The notes under the pieces: model-generated
Database searches by the model: none
What the model was told of the DNA's origin: nothing
Seen by the model: only the letters and a program-made list of their open reading frames with translations
Part shown: positions 35,588 to 45,070 of the stretch, in pieces
Layout of the letters: each line of letters begins with the position of its first letter
How positions within the stretch are numbered: position 1 is the stretch's first letter
Program-made: the position numbers and the translations under genes
From: Psychrobacter arcticus 273-4
GTDB taxonomy: Bacteria; Pseudomonadota; Gammaproteobacteria; Pseudomonadales; Moraxellaceae
Direction: 5' to 3'
Assembly: GCF_000012305.1 (NCBI RefSeq)
Contig: NC_007204.1
Span: 744,001-808,000, forward strand
DNA length: 64,000 bases

Positions 35588-36270
35588 AAATTGCTGTTAT
35601 TCCAGCACGCGGTGGCAGTAAGCGCATACCGCGCAAAAATATCAAAGAATTTTGTGGTAAACCAATGATTGCTTATTCAATCGAAGCCGCGCTGCAGTCT
35701 GGCTGTTTCGATAAAATCATTGTATCTACAGACGATTTAGAAATTGCAGAAGTCGCTAAAAGTTATGGCGCTGAAGTGCCTTTTATGCGACCAATGGAAC
35801 TGTCTGATGATTATTCAGGCACTATTCCTGTTATACGTCATGCTATTGAATGGCTTATAAAACAAGGGTTCGATCCTGAGCTTATATGCTGCTTATATGC
35901 TACGGCTCCCTTTGTTACCGCCGAATACTTACAGCAAGGCTTTCAGCAACTAAAGAGCACCAATGCAGCTTATGCTTTTACAGTGACCAGTTATGCTTTT
36001 CCTATTCAAAGAGCTATTAAGCTTAACCCTGAGTTAGGGGTAGAGATGTTCGATAGGAATAACTTTAATACTCGATCTCAAGATTTAGAAGAGGCTTGGC
36101 ATGATGCTGGTCAATTCTATTGGGGTAGAGTAGATGCTTGGTTAACTGAAAAAATAATCTTTGGAGCTGACTCTACTCCAGTTATTTTGCCAAGACACCG
36201 TGTACAAGATATTGATACGTCTGAAGATTGGGATCGCGCTGAATGGTTGTTTAAGGCGCTGCAAGGATGA
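35584..36270 (+). CDS. pseF: Pseudaminic acid cytidylyltransferase PseF
   Basis: 228 residues. CTP-binding motif IPARGGSKRIPRKNIKEFCG at the N-terminus, then VSTDDLEIAEVA and HDAGQFYWG typical of PseF, ending in QDIDTSEDWDRAEWLF. Activates pseudaminic acid to the CMP form. Starts and stops overlap with neighbours by 4 bases on both sides. Confidence 0.92.
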   Translation: MKIAVIPARGGSKRIPRKNIKEFCGKPMIAYSIEAALQSGCFDKIIVSTDDLEIAEVAKSYGAEVPFMRPMELSDDYSGTIPVIRHAIEWLIKQGFDPELICCLYATAPFVTAEYLQQGFQQLKSTNAAYAFTVTSYAFPIQRAIKLNPELGVEMFDRNNFNTRSQDLEEAWHDAGQFYWGRVDAWLTEKIIFGADSTPVILPRHRVQDIDTSEDWDRAEWLFKALQG

Positions 36271-37370
36271 GAGTCGTTTTCCGCTGCGATGCTTCTATCC
36301 AAATAGGTACTGGTCATGTGATGCGCTGTCTGACATTGGCTGATGCATTGGTTTTAAAGGGCGCAGAGTGCTACTTCATTTGCCGTGAGCATGAAGGTAA
36401 CTTGCTTGAAGTGATTAGAAAACGTGGTCATCAAGCTCACAGCCTGCCACTTAAAGACGATGTAGGAAAAAGTATAAAAGGCAACATAAAGCTTGCACAC
36501 GCGGACTGGTTAGGAGCTACGCAGCAGGAAGATGCTCAATACTGCATTGATCTGCTCGGATTAATAAAGCCTGACTGGTTAGTTATTGATCATTATGCTA
36601 TTGATATAAGCTGGGAAAAAGCGTTGCACCCGTACTGTAAAAAATTAATGGTGATTGATGATTTAGGGGATAGAGAGCATTTAGGGGATCTATTGTTAGA
36701 CCAAAATTACGGATCGACAGTTGAAAAATATAAAAAGCTAGTACCTAAAGATTGTAAAATTTTAGCAGGTACTACTTTTGCGCTATTAAGACCAGAATTT
36801 GCTCTATGGCGTGACTATAGCCTGAAACGCCGTAAAGATAATAGGGAAGTTAAGAGTATTTTAATTACGCTAGGTGGTGTTGATCCTGATAATTACACTG
36901 GAAAAATACTTAAATATCTTGCCAAGACTGAATTAGATCCAAAAATAGTCATTACAGTCGTTATGGGTGTAACTGCTCCACATCTACAATCGGTCAAACA
37001 CCAAGCAGCTGACATGCCAGTAAAAACTACGGTAAAAGTTAATGTTAGTAATATGGCAGAATTAATGAGTAACGCAGACCTAGCAATAGGCGCTGCGGGT
37101 GCTACAACTTGGGAGCGTTGTTGTTTAGGTGTGCCGACCATTCAGCTAGTGATTGCCGAAAATCAACGTCAAATCGCAGAATATTTAGCAGTGGATGGTG
37201 TTGTTAAGCTCATTAAAGATGTTAATGAACTTACCCATCTAGTGATAAATGTAAAGCACTGGGTATTACCTATAGTTATTCGTGCTCAATCTGTTGCTGA
37301 TGGATTAGGAGCTGAAAGAGTGATTAGTTACATGTTAAAGGGTTTTAAATATGATAGTAGATACTCCTAG
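36267..37370 (+). CDS. pseG: UDP-2,4-diacetamido-2,4,6-trideoxy-beta-L-altropyranose hydrolase PseG
   Basis: 367 residues with a GT-B-like fold. N-terminal RCDASIQIGTGHVMRCLTLA contains the catalytic His of PseG; the C-terminal ADLAIGAAGATTWERCCLG forms the nucleotide-sugar pocket. Releases UDP before condensation by PseI. Its end overlaps pseH by 20 bases. Confidence 0.92.
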   Translation: MRVVFRCDASIQIGTGHVMRCLTLADALVLKGAECYFICREHEGNLLEVIRKRGHQAHSLPLKDDVGKSIKGNIKLAHADWLGATQQEDAQYCIDLLGLIKPDWLVIDHYAIDISWEKALHPYCKKLMVIDDLGDREHLGDLLLDQNYGSTVEKYKKLVPKDCKILAGTTFALLRPEFALWRDYSLKRRKDNREVKSILITLGGVDPDNYTGKILKYLAKTELDPKIVITVVMGVTAPHLQSVKHQAADMPVKTTVKVNVSNMAELMSNADLAIGAAGATTWERCCLGVPTIQLVIAENQRQIAEYLAVDGVVKLIKDVNELTHLVINVKHWVLPIVIRAQSVADGLGAERVISYMLKGFKYDSRYS

Positions 37371-37863
37371 CTTTGGCGAAGTAGAGTTATTAAATCTCAC
37401 TAGTTTATCCTATGAGAGCAAGATGAAAATTCTTGAGATGCGTAATCACCCAAAAGTGAGAGCGCAGATGCATAGTCAAGATATTATTAATGAAGAAGGT
37501 CATTTAAATTTTATCGAATTGCTAAAAGACAACGCCGAAAAACAATATTTAATGGTTAATTATCAAAAAAGTATTGTTGGAGTTATCTATTTTACAGATA
37601 TTGATGATGGTAAGCATAGTGCAGTGTTTGGTGTCTATGCTAATTTATATAAAAAATTAGATAGTGCAGGCTCTGTCTTAATGGAATCAGCTTTGGCATA
37701 CTTTGATAGGAGCATAAATCTTAAAAAAATAAGCTTAGAGGTTTATGAGTCAAATAACATAGCAGTGAATCTATATATAAAATTTGGCTTCTCTTTAGTA
37801 AGCTCTTTTGATCAAGGTGGTGAGAAAGTACTTACTATGCAATTGACTAAGAACGACTTATGA
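37351..37863 (+). CDS. pseH: PseH-type GNAT N-acetyltransferase
   Basis: 170 residues, GNAT fold: RNHPKVRAQMHSQDIINEE near the N-terminus, KKISLEVYESNNIAVNLYIK and FGFSLVSSF at the acetyl-CoA end. Expected to acetylate the 4-amino group of the PseC product. AAAGGG is 9 bases before the ATG, inside the pseG end. A formyltransferase-like gene follows with a 4-base overlap, raising the question which acyl group is finally carried. Confidence 0.88.
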   Translation: MIVDTPSFGEVELLNLTSLSYESKMKILEMRNHPKVRAQMHSQDIINEEGHLNFIELLKDNAEKQYLMVNYQKSIVGVIYFTDIDDGKHSAVFGVYANLYKKLDSAGSVLMESALAYFDRSINLKKISLEVYESNNIAVNLYIKFGFSLVSSFDQGGEKVLTMQLTKNDL

Positions 37864-38537
37864 ATTATATCGTTGCTGCAATAGGGGAGTGGAACAAAGC
37901 ATTATTTGACGAGTATGTTGTTAAGCTTTCGGGTAATTGGGCTTATGTCTCTACTCCAACCGAATTAAAAGCTAAGCTAGCAACAGGCTTTGACCCGAAG
38001 TATATATTTTTCCTACATTGGCGTTGGATTGTACCTGTCCAGATACTTAGCGAATTTGAATGCGTCTGTTTTCATATGACTGATGTTCCTTATGGCCGAG
38101 GTGGCTCGCCACTACAAAATCTTATAGTTCGCGGTCATAAAGATACGGTATTAACCGCATTAAAAATGGAAAAAGGTTTAGATACTGGGCCAGTTTACTT
38201 AAAGGAAGCGTTTAATTTAGCAGGTAGTGCAGAGGCTATTTATAATCGTGCTAGTCAAACTGCATGGGATATGATTAAAAATATCATTGCAAATGAACCA
38301 CAGCCCATTCCACAGCAAGGTGATACTGTAAATTTTCAGCGTCGTACACCTAAGCAGAGTGAAATACCTAATGATTTAACAGTAGAACAGTTATATGATT
38401 ATATACGTATGTTGGACGCCCCAGGATATCCTAAAGCTTTTATAGATAAAGGATCATACCAACTAGAATTTGATCAAGCTGAACTAGCTACAAATACTGT
38501 GACTGCTCGAGTAAAAATTAAATTAAAGGATATATAA
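37860..38537 (+). CDS. Formyltransferase-like protein in the pseudaminic acid cluster
   Basis: 225 residues related to methionyl-tRNA and sugar-amine formyltransferases: FHMTDVPYGRGGSPLQNLI corresponds to the active-site region with His and RG, and MEKGLDTGPVY holds the conserved Asp. The Asn two residues before the His in most family members appears to be Cys (VCFHM). It overlaps pseH and abuts pseI, so it is part of the pathway operon; N-formylation of a pseudaminic acid precursor from formyl-tetrahydrofolate is the likeliest role. The reaction is inferred, not proven. Confidence 0.75.
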   Translation: MNYIVAAIGEWNKALFDEYVVKLSGNWAYVSTPTELKAKLATGFDPKYIFFLHWRWIVPVQILSEFECVCFHMTDVPYGRGGSPLQNLIVRGHKDTVLTALKMEKGLDTGPVYLKEAFNLAGSAEAIYNRASQTAWDMIKNIIANEPQPIPQQGDTVNFQRRTPKQSEIPNDLTVEQLYDYIRMLDAPGYPKAFIDKGSYQLEFDQAELATNTVTARVKIKLKDI

Positions 38538-39587
38538 ATGTCTCATATTGAAATTAACGGCCGTAAGATAGGGCAAGATTTCCCACCATATATCTTAGCA
38601 GAGCTTTCAGCTAATCATAATGGCGTATTGCAAAAAGCGCTTGACACTATTACTGCAGCCAAAAATTGCGGCGCAGATGGTATTAAATTACAAACCTACT
38701 CAGCCGATACTATGACTATCGATTGTGACACTAAAGATTTTATGATTAATGGCGGTCTGTGGGACGGTTATAAGCTTTATGATTTATATAAGCAAGCACA
38801 AACACCATTTGAATGGCATAAAGCAATGTTTGATCATGCACGTAATATAGACATTACCTGTTTCTCCACGCCTTTTGATGAAACAGCTGTTGATCTGTTG
38901 GAGGATATGAACGTACCTGCTTATAAAATTGCCTCATTTGAAGCAACAGACTTACCATTAATAAGATATGTGGCTGCAACTAAAAAGCCGATGATAATGT
39001 CTACAGGTATGGCTAACTTTGAAGAGATAGCTGAAATGGTTGCTACTGCACAAGATGCTGGCTGCAGAGACTTAATAGTCTTACATTGTCTTAGCAGCTA
39101 CCCAGCACCTATAGAGCAATCTAACTTATTAACTATTCCTGATATGAGAAAAAAGTTGGGAGTACAGATAGGGTTATCTGATCATACTATATCGAATACT
39201 GCTTCTGTAGTAGCTACAGGTCTAGGTGCTACGCTTATCGAAAAGCACTTTATCTTAGATAGAAATGATAAAGGTCCTGACTCCTCATTTTCGATAGAGC
39301 CTAATGAGTTGACATCTTTGATTGAGCAAACTAACGATGCTTGGTTATCGCTCGGTCAAGCTGGATATGAAAGAAAACCAGCTGAAGAAGCCAATATAAA
39401 ATTTAGACGTTCGGTTTATTTTGTCAAAGACTTACCGGCAGGAAGCTTAGTTACTGCTGATAGTATACGTCGTATTAGGCCAGGACTTGGACTTGCGCCT
39501 AAACATGAGCAAGAGATTATAGGTAAGCGCCTAAAAACATCTGTTACCCGTGGTACACCAACCAGCTGGGATTTATTTGATGAGTAA
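38538..39587 (+). CDS. pseI: Pseudaminic acid synthase PseI
   Basis: 349 residues. N-terminal TIM-barrel NeuB domain (AELSANHNG, then DGIKLQTYSADTMT, LSDHTISNTASV and IEKHFILDR) and a C-terminal SAF antifreeze-like domain (FRRSVYFVKDLPAGSLVTAD, RPGLGLAP). Condenses the hexose product of PseG with phosphoenolpyruvate. Starts on the base after the formyltransferase stop and overlaps the PIG-L gene by 8 bases. Confidence 0.94.
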   Translation: MSHIEINGRKIGQDFPPYILAELSANHNGVLQKALDTITAAKNCGADGIKLQTYSADTMTIDCDTKDFMINGGLWDGYKLYDLYKQAQTPFEWHKAMFDHARNIDITCFSTPFDETAVDLLEDMNVPAYKIASFEATDLPLIRYVAATKKPMIMSTGMANFEEIAEMVATAQDAGCRDLIVLHCLSSYPAPIEQSNLLTIPDMRKKLGVQIGLSDHTISNTASVVATGLGATLIEKHFILDRNDKGPDSSFSIEPNELTSLIEQTNDAWLSLGQAGYERKPAEEANIKFRRSVYFVKDLPAGSLVTADSIRRIRPGLGLAPKHEQEIIGKRLKTSVTRGTPTSWDLFDE

Positions 39588-40248
39588 AATAATTCTCGTA
39601 GTAGCTGCTCATACAGATGATGAAGCGATGGGTTGTGGCGGCACTATTGCTCGGCACATAGCAGAAGGCGACGAGGTACATCTTTTATTTATGACTGATG
39701 GTGTCGGTTCGCGTGAAGTTTTGGCTGAAGAAGTAATAGACCGATCAAGTGCAGCACAACAAGCCGCTAAAATTTTAGGAGTTAGCTCTTTTACTAACTT
39801 AAGCTTTCCTGATAATCGTATGGATAGCGTAGCGCTTTTGGATATCGTGAAAGAGGTTGAAGTTAAAATTTCTGAAATTAAGCCGGAAATTATCTATACA
39901 CACCATATAGGTGATCTAAATATTGATCATCAAGTGACGCACAAAGCAGTTATGACGGCCTGTCGACCTCAGCCAGGTTTCAGTGTGAAAACCATTTACG
40001 CTTTCGAGGTGCTTTCAAGTACAGAGTGGCAAACATCCAATTCAGCACTTTTTATACCTAATGTATTTATAGATATAACTGATTATTTACCTGTAAAGAT
40101 GGATGCATCAAAAGCCTATTATAATGAAATGCGAGAGGTACCTCATTCACGCAGTCTACAGCACATAGAACTACTTGCTAGGCATCGAGGTTATACGGTT
40201 GGTGTTCACGCAGCAGAAGCCTTTATGCTGGTTAGAGAAATAAAGTAA
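39580..40248 (+). CDS. PIG-L family deacetylase
   Basis: 222 residues from ATG 39580 (MSKIILVVAAHTDDEAMGCG). The zinc motif is AHTDDE, with Thr where most PIG-L proteins have Pro; DLNIDHQVTHKAV supplies the second His pair. Such enzymes remove N-acetyl groups from sugars. Placed directly after pseI, it may deacetylate a pseudaminic acid intermediate and free an amine for the formyltransferase two genes upstream. This is inference from context. Confidence 0.85.
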   Translation: MSKIILVVAAHTDDEAMGCGGTIARHIAEGDEVHLLFMTDGVGSREVLAEEVIDRSSAAQQAAKILGVSSFTNLSFPDNRMDSVALLDIVKEVEVKISEIKPEIIYTHHIGDLNIDHQVTHKAVMTACRPQPGFSVKTIYAFEVLSSTEWQTSNSALFIPNVFIDITDYLPVKMDASKAYYNEMREVPHSRSLQHIELLARHRGYTVGVHAAEAFMLVREIK

Positions 40249-40832
40249 TGAATTCTTCTATGGATGTAATAGGTATTAAATCGATCCATACGGCATGTTC
40301 AGGTGGCTGTAAAGAGCTCGCTATTCTGCATTGTGTGAGTGGCTATCCTGCACCTAGCGAGGACTACAATCTACTTACGATTCCAGATATGATGAAACGC
40401 TTTGGTTTAGTGACAGGTTTATCAGATCATACACTTGATAATACGACAGCAATCACTAGTGTGGCGCTTGGTGCATCAATTATCGAAAAACACTTTACGC
40501 TTGACCGTAATGCTGGTGGTCCCGATGATAGCTTCTCTTTAGAGCCTACAGATTTAACGGCTCTTTGCCGGGATAGTAAGACTACTTGGGCAGCACTTGG
40601 CAAAGTAGACTATGGACGCAAAGCAAGCGAGCAAGGCAATATGAAGTTTCGTCGTTCTCTATATTTTGTCAAAGATTTGAAGGCAGGTGATGTTATCACG
40701 GAAGATGCAGTACGCAGTGTCAGGCCAGGATTTGGGTTGGCTCCGAAGTTTTTGGAGGAAGTGATTGGAAAAGTAGTGAAGGAAGATGTTAAGGAAAATA
40801 CAGCTGTTGTTTTAAAGTATTTACAGAAGTAA
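40248..40832 (+). pseudogene. N-terminally truncated second pseI
   Basis: 194 residues that align with the last 190 of PseI: LAILHCVSGYPAPSEDYNLL, TGLSDHTLDNTTAITS, IIEKHFTLDRNAGGPDDSF, and a complete SAF domain (FRRSLYFVKDLKAGDVITED, RPGFGLAPKF). The first half of the TIM barrel, including the NHNG and KLQTY substrate motifs, is missing. It begins within 1 base of the PIG-L stop. Most likely a leftover of an older pseI; a non-catalytic role cannot be excluded because the frame is intact. Confidence 0.78.
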
Positions 40833-40848
40833 GCTGAAGTCATAAATA

Positions 40849-40928
40849 TATAGTCAGTTCAATATGAAAACTATATATTAGTCTTGATACATAGGCTAAA
40901 GCACCTTTTTTATTTAGTGCCGACTATA
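40849..40928 (+). repeat. Short family A-like element without core (A8)
   Basis: 80 bp with TATAGTCAG at the left and GCCGACTATA at the right, as in family A, but lacking the GCAGACAG core and the stem arms. The right flank TTTTTTATTTAGT resembles the right end of A9. Probably a deletion derivative. It lies between the truncated pseI and the GT52 gene. Confidence 0.55.
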
Positions 40929-40985
40929 ACTGCGCATTGTTAATTTAAATAAATATACAAAGTAACTATGTTTATGAGTTTTTAT

Positions 40986-41879
40986 ATGAATATTTTCATT
41001 GTTAGAACAAGACTACAAGCATTAATAGTAGAGAAGATAATAAAAATAGAAAGCAAAAAGCTATATGTATTAGTTCTATGTTATCAAGATCACAGGTATG
41101 AAGATGCAACTGAGGTTTATTCTTTATACGAGAAAGTTAAAAGAAACTCGATTTTTTCTATAAGTGTACTTTCGATAGATAATATTTCTATTAATATTTT
41201 GAAATATCTTTGTCTACATGTACTATCTTTTATTACAGGTGGAAAAATATTTCTGGCAGGAATAGATAGTTATCCTTTTGCTATATCAGCCAAGATTTTT
41301 CCTTTCTCAAAAATTATTACATATGATGATGGCACTGCCAATTTTATTAGCAACTCAAAATATTTTAAAGATACTCCTCTTGAGAGGAAAGGAATTAAGG
41401 GAATTATTTCTAAAGTAGCTTTTCCTGAAGGGGCTGCAAAATACTTAAGAAGTAGAACTAAGCTGCATTATACAATATTTTCAGGTCTGAGCAATATCGT
41501 TGAAGAGGCAAGATTGTTCAATCTTAATTGGGATTGGGGTGAGCTATTAGATGAAAGAGACTTAAAGAAAATACCAGCACAGACTAATACTATATTGTTA
41601 GGAACGGTGTTTCATAACTTGAGTAAAAGGGAGTATCTACAACAAAAAGTACTTGAGATATTTCCTTCCATTGATTTATACATTATGCATCCCCGTGAGA
41701 GTGTTTGGATAGAAAATGTGAAAGCTGTCAGGCTCCATAGCCCCGCAGAAGCAATTTTGAAACATATTGTGGATAGAATGGGTCTCAAAATAAAGGTGTA
41801 TCACTTCAATTCAACAGTAGCTTATTCGTTGGCTGATAATACAGATATTGAGTTTATTGATTTACTAGTTGATGAGTAG
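40986..41879 (+). CDS. GT52-like glycosyltransferase, candidate pseudaminyltransferase
   Basis: About 297 residues from ATG 40986 (MNIFIVRTRLQALIVE). The N-terminus, the central KIITYDDGTANF and the C-terminal DLYIMHPRES resemble the Lst-type sialyltransferases of family GT52. Since the locus makes CMP-pseudaminic acid and no other CMP-sugar, transfer of a pseudaminic acid derivative is the best guess. The gene is AT-rich and stands apart from neighbours by about 150-180 bases on either side, a sign of separate acquisition. ATG 40968 is an alternative start. Confidence 0.68.
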   Translation: MNIFIVRTRLQALIVEKIIKIESKKLYVLVLCYQDHRYEDATEVYSLYEKVKRNSIFSISVLSIDNISINILKYLCLHVLSFITGGKIFLAGIDSYPFAISAKIFPFSKIITYDDGTANFISNSKYFKDTPLERKGIKGIISKVAFPEGAAKYLRSRTKLHYTIFSGLSNIVEEARLFNLNWDWGELLDERDLKKIPAQTNTILLGTVFHNLSKREYLQQKVLEIFPSIDLYIMHPRESVWIENVKAVRLHSPAEAILKHIVDRMGLKIKVYHFNSTVAYSLADNTDIEFIDLLVDE

Positions 41880-42059
41880 ACTGCATATAATGAAAACTAC
41901 TAAAACTGGAATATACTAAAAAATTATAGACATAATTTTATACTGCTTGAAATAAGTATTTAAAGTAATTCTTTAGTAAATGATGTTGGAAAATATGGTA
42001 TAGCTAAAGTTAAGAAGTTTCATGTCAGGTCAATATAATTTATAAAAGTCTGAGATAAG

Positions 42060-43145
42060 ATGAAAAAAATAGCAATTTTCCTTCCCGATCTTCGTGCTGG
42101 TGGTGCTGAAAAAGTAGCGTTATTACTATCTAATGAGTTTGTGCAAAAAGGTTGTGCTGTAGATGTAATACTCTGCACTGCTCATGGTGAGTTCTTATCC
42201 GAGTTAGATACTCGCATTAATGTAGTCGATTTAAAAAGTCCAAGGTTGCGTAACGCATTTTTTCCTTTATTACGTTATTTAAAAGCAGAACGTCCTGATG
42301 TTTTGCTAGCTTTAATGTGGCCACTGACTTTATTAGCAGTTACTGCTTTTAAATTCGCAAAATTACCTGGACGTGTCGTAGTCTCTGATCATACTACTTT
42401 CTCACAAGCACCTTTATTGAAAAAAAAATCAACAAGAATATTTTTCAAATTGAGTTTGCCTATGGTTTATTCTTTTGCTAATGCAAGGTTGGCCGTGTCT
42501 GAGGGAGTTGCAAATGACTTAGCGACACTAGGTAATATCAAGCGAAGTAGTATTACAGTGCTTCATAACCCAGTTAGTTCAGATACTATGCGTTTTACCA
42601 AGGAGCAAAATGAAGAATCTTGGCAGGGTTTTAGTGGTAAGAAAATTGTCGCTGTAGGTGCCTTAAAGTGGGAAAAGGATTATCCTACTTTGCTAAAAGC
42701 CTTTGCTTTATTATTAAAAAAGGAAAATGCGTACTTGAGTATAGTCGGTCAGGGTACTTTACTATCTGAGTTAGAAGCTATAGCAGAACAGCTAGGCATT
42801 CGTAAGCAAGTTAACTTCGCAGGTTTCAGCACTATGCCCTCTGCATGGATGGCATCTGCTGATTTACTAGTGCTATCTTCTAGTTGTGAAGGCTTTGGTA
42901 ATGTCATAGTTGAATCACTAGACGTTGGAACTGCAGTTGTTTCTACCGATTGCAAGTCGGGTCCTAGAGAAATTCTCTGTGATGGAAAATATGGTAAATT
43001 AGTGCCTGTAGGTGATGTTGATGCTTTGGCACAAGCTATGGTTGAGTCTTTAAATGAACAACATGATATGGATGCTCTGAAACTACGAGCTGCAAAGTTT
43101 TCAGTTGATAAGATTGCAAAGCAATACTTAGAGGTTTTTAGATAA
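42060..43145 (+). CDS. Glycosyltransferase family 4
   Basis: 361 residues, GT-B fold. N-terminal FLPDLRAGGAEKVALLLSNE (acceptor side) and C-terminal donor site VVGALKWEKDYPTLLKAF, then LVLSSSCEGFGNVIVESLDV with the E-x7-E motif. Resembles N-acetylhexosamine transferases (PglJ/PglH-like). Its stop overlaps the next ATG by one base, so it is coupled to the amidotransferase that follows. Exact donor unknown. Confidence 0.87.
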   Translation: MKKIAIFLPDLRAGGAEKVALLLSNEFVQKGCAVDVILCTAHGEFLSELDTRINVVDLKSPRLRNAFFPLLRYLKAERPDVLLALMWPLTLLAVTAFKFAKLPGRVVVSDHTTFSQAPLLKKKSTRIFFKLSLPMVYSFANARLAVSEGVANDLATLGNIKRSSITVLHNPVSSDTMRFTKEQNEESWQGFSGKKIVAVGALKWEKDYPTLLKAFALLLKKENAYLSIVGQGTLLSELEAIAEQLGIRKQVNFAGFSTMPSAWMASADLLVLSSSCEGFGNVIVESLDVGTAVVSTDCKSGPREILCDGKYGKLVPVGDVDALAQAMVESLNEQHDMDALKLRAAKFSVDKIAKQYLEVFR

Positions 43146-45016
43146 TGTGTGGATTATTAGGTTTAATTGATTATACAAAAACAACTAGCGAAGATATCTT
43201 TAGTGAGATGTTATCTTGTTTAGTGAAACGCGGTCCTGATAGCGAAGGAATAGATTTATTTTATGACGATTCTTGTTCAGTTTTACTTGGTCATAGAAGA
43301 CTTGCGATTCAAGACCTTAGCAATCATGGGCATCAGCCTATGAAATATGACAATTTAGTCACTATTTATAATGGTGAAGTTTATAATTTTAAAGAGATTC
43401 AGCAACAGCTTTTAGAAAAAGGTTACTTTTTTGAGTCTGATTCTGATACTGAAGTGATTTTAAAAGCGTTTCACTGCTGGGGAATTAAGAGTGTCGATAA
43501 GTTTCGAGGAATGTTTGCTTTTGCAATTTACGATATAAACAAACGAGAGATTACTATTTTTCGTGATCGTGTAGGAGTAAAACCACTTTATTATTCCCAA
43601 ACAGAAGATAGCTTTATTTTTTCTAGTGAATTGAAGCCTTTCATTAGCTTCCCAAACTTTGATAAAAGTATTGATTTTGAAGCTGTATCTTCTTATCTCC
43701 AGTTCGGTTATATTCATGCGCCAAAAAGTATATTTAGTTCGGCCAAGAAACTATTGCCTGGGCATTATTTAAAATTCGATATTGCATCAAAAAAACTATC
43801 CATCGATTGCTATTGGGATGTGACTGATTATTTTGAAGATAAGACTAATGTCACTGATATAACCGCTATTACTGATGAGCTAGAGTCTATAATTATAGAG
43901 TCATTTAATTTACGTATGATTTCTGATGTTCCAGTGGGTACGTTTCTCAGTGGTGGGGTAGACAGTTCTTTAGTAACGGCCATCCTTCAAAAATATAGCG
44001 ATATACCAATCAATACCTTTACTATTGGTTTTGAAGATAAAAATTATGATGAATCAATTTACGCCAAAGCTATAGCTGATCACTTAGGTACAAACCACAC
44101 TGAGTATATCTGTAAAAAGGAAGACGCATTAGAGATAATTAAAGAGCTACCGAAGATTTTTGATGAGCCATTTGCAGACAGCTCAGCTATACCAACAACG
44201 TTGGTCTCTAAACTAGCAAAAGAAAAGGTATCTGTAATTTTATCAGGTGACGGTGGCGATGAGTTATTCTGCGGATACTCTAGCTATACGTTAATGGAGA
44301 AAAGGTTCGCCTCTATATCCAAAATACCTTTTAAGAACAGTATCAAAAAACTATCAGATTTTATACCATTCCCTCTCGTACTTCTTAATGGTATCAATGA
44401 AAATTTATATACTAAATTTATGAAATTTAGAAATCTGTTAGAACATGACGACATTGCTAATGCGTTTAAAGTTTCAAATTCTGTTTTTTGTAAAGACGAA
44501 ATAGATAAAATCATATCTCAAGAGTATTTTTTTAATGAAGACTCAATTAGTCATGTTTCTACACTAGAGAAAATGATGATTTCTGACTTCAAAGGCTATT
44601 TGCCAGATGATTTACTCGTAAAGGTTGATAGGTCAACAATGAGTGTCTCACTAGAAGGTAGAGAACCACTACTCGATCATAAGATTATCGAGTTTGCTGC
44701 TAGGATGCCAATATCTTTGAAGAAAAATAAGTCTATCTTAAAGGATATTCTGAAGCGTTATGTTCCTGAAGAATTGTTCTTGAGAAAAAAGCAAGGCTTT
44801 GGTATTCCCATTAATTCGTGGTTGCGAAATGACCTAAAATATTTATTAGATCAATATTTAAATGAAGATATTATAAAAGAGTATGGTGTTTTTGATCCCA
44901 AATATGTTACTGATTTACTACGCTTGTTCCACGCAGGTAAGAACGATGATAGAAAAATTTGGACACTATTAATGTTCCAAATGTGGTTTTCAGAACATTT
45001 GGCAACTAGTAAATAA
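43145..45016 (+). CDS. Asparagine-synthase-like glutamine amidotransferase, first copy
   Basis: 623 residues. Cys2 after Met starts the class II glutaminase domain (MCGLLGLID; RGPDSEG; YNGEVYN), and the synthetase domain has the PP-loop SGGVDSSLV and SGDGGDELFCGY. In sugar loci such proteins (for example WbpS) amidate the carboxyl group of uronic acids. With tviB/tviC in the same locus, forming a HexNAc uronamide is plausible; a housekeeping asparagine synthetase is less likely here. Confidence 0.85.
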   Translation: MCGLLGLIDYTKTTSEDIFSEMLSCLVKRGPDSEGIDLFYDDSCSVLLGHRRLAIQDLSNHGHQPMKYDNLVTIYNGEVYNFKEIQQQLLEKGYFFESDSDTEVILKAFHCWGIKSVDKFRGMFAFAIYDINKREITIFRDRVGVKPLYYSQTEDSFIFSSELKPFISFPNFDKSIDFEAVSSYLQFGYIHAPKSIFSSAKKLLPGHYLKFDIASKKLSIDCYWDVTDYFEDKTNVTDITAITDELESIIIESFNLRMISDVPVGTFLSGGVDSSLVTAILQKYSDIPINTFTIGFEDKNYDESIYAKAIADHLGTNHTEYICKKEDALEIIKELPKIFDEPFADSSAIPTTLVSKLAKEKVSVILSGDGGDELFCGYSSYTLMEKRFASISKIPFKNSIKKLSDFIPFPLVLLNGINENLYTKFMKFRNLLEHDDIANAFKVSNSVFCKDEIDKIISQEYFFNEDSISHVSTLEKMMISDFKGYLPDDLLVKVDRSTMSVSLEGREPLLDHKIIEFAARMPISLKKNKSILKDILKRYVPEELFLRKKQGFGIPINSWLRNDLKYLLDQYLNEDIIKEYGVFDPKYVTDLLRLFHAGKNDDRKIWTLLMFQMWFSEHLATSK

Positions 45017-45070
45017 CAGAGAATAGTATAGATTTATAACCAAAAACTATATTTTTCGAAAGGTCAAAAA

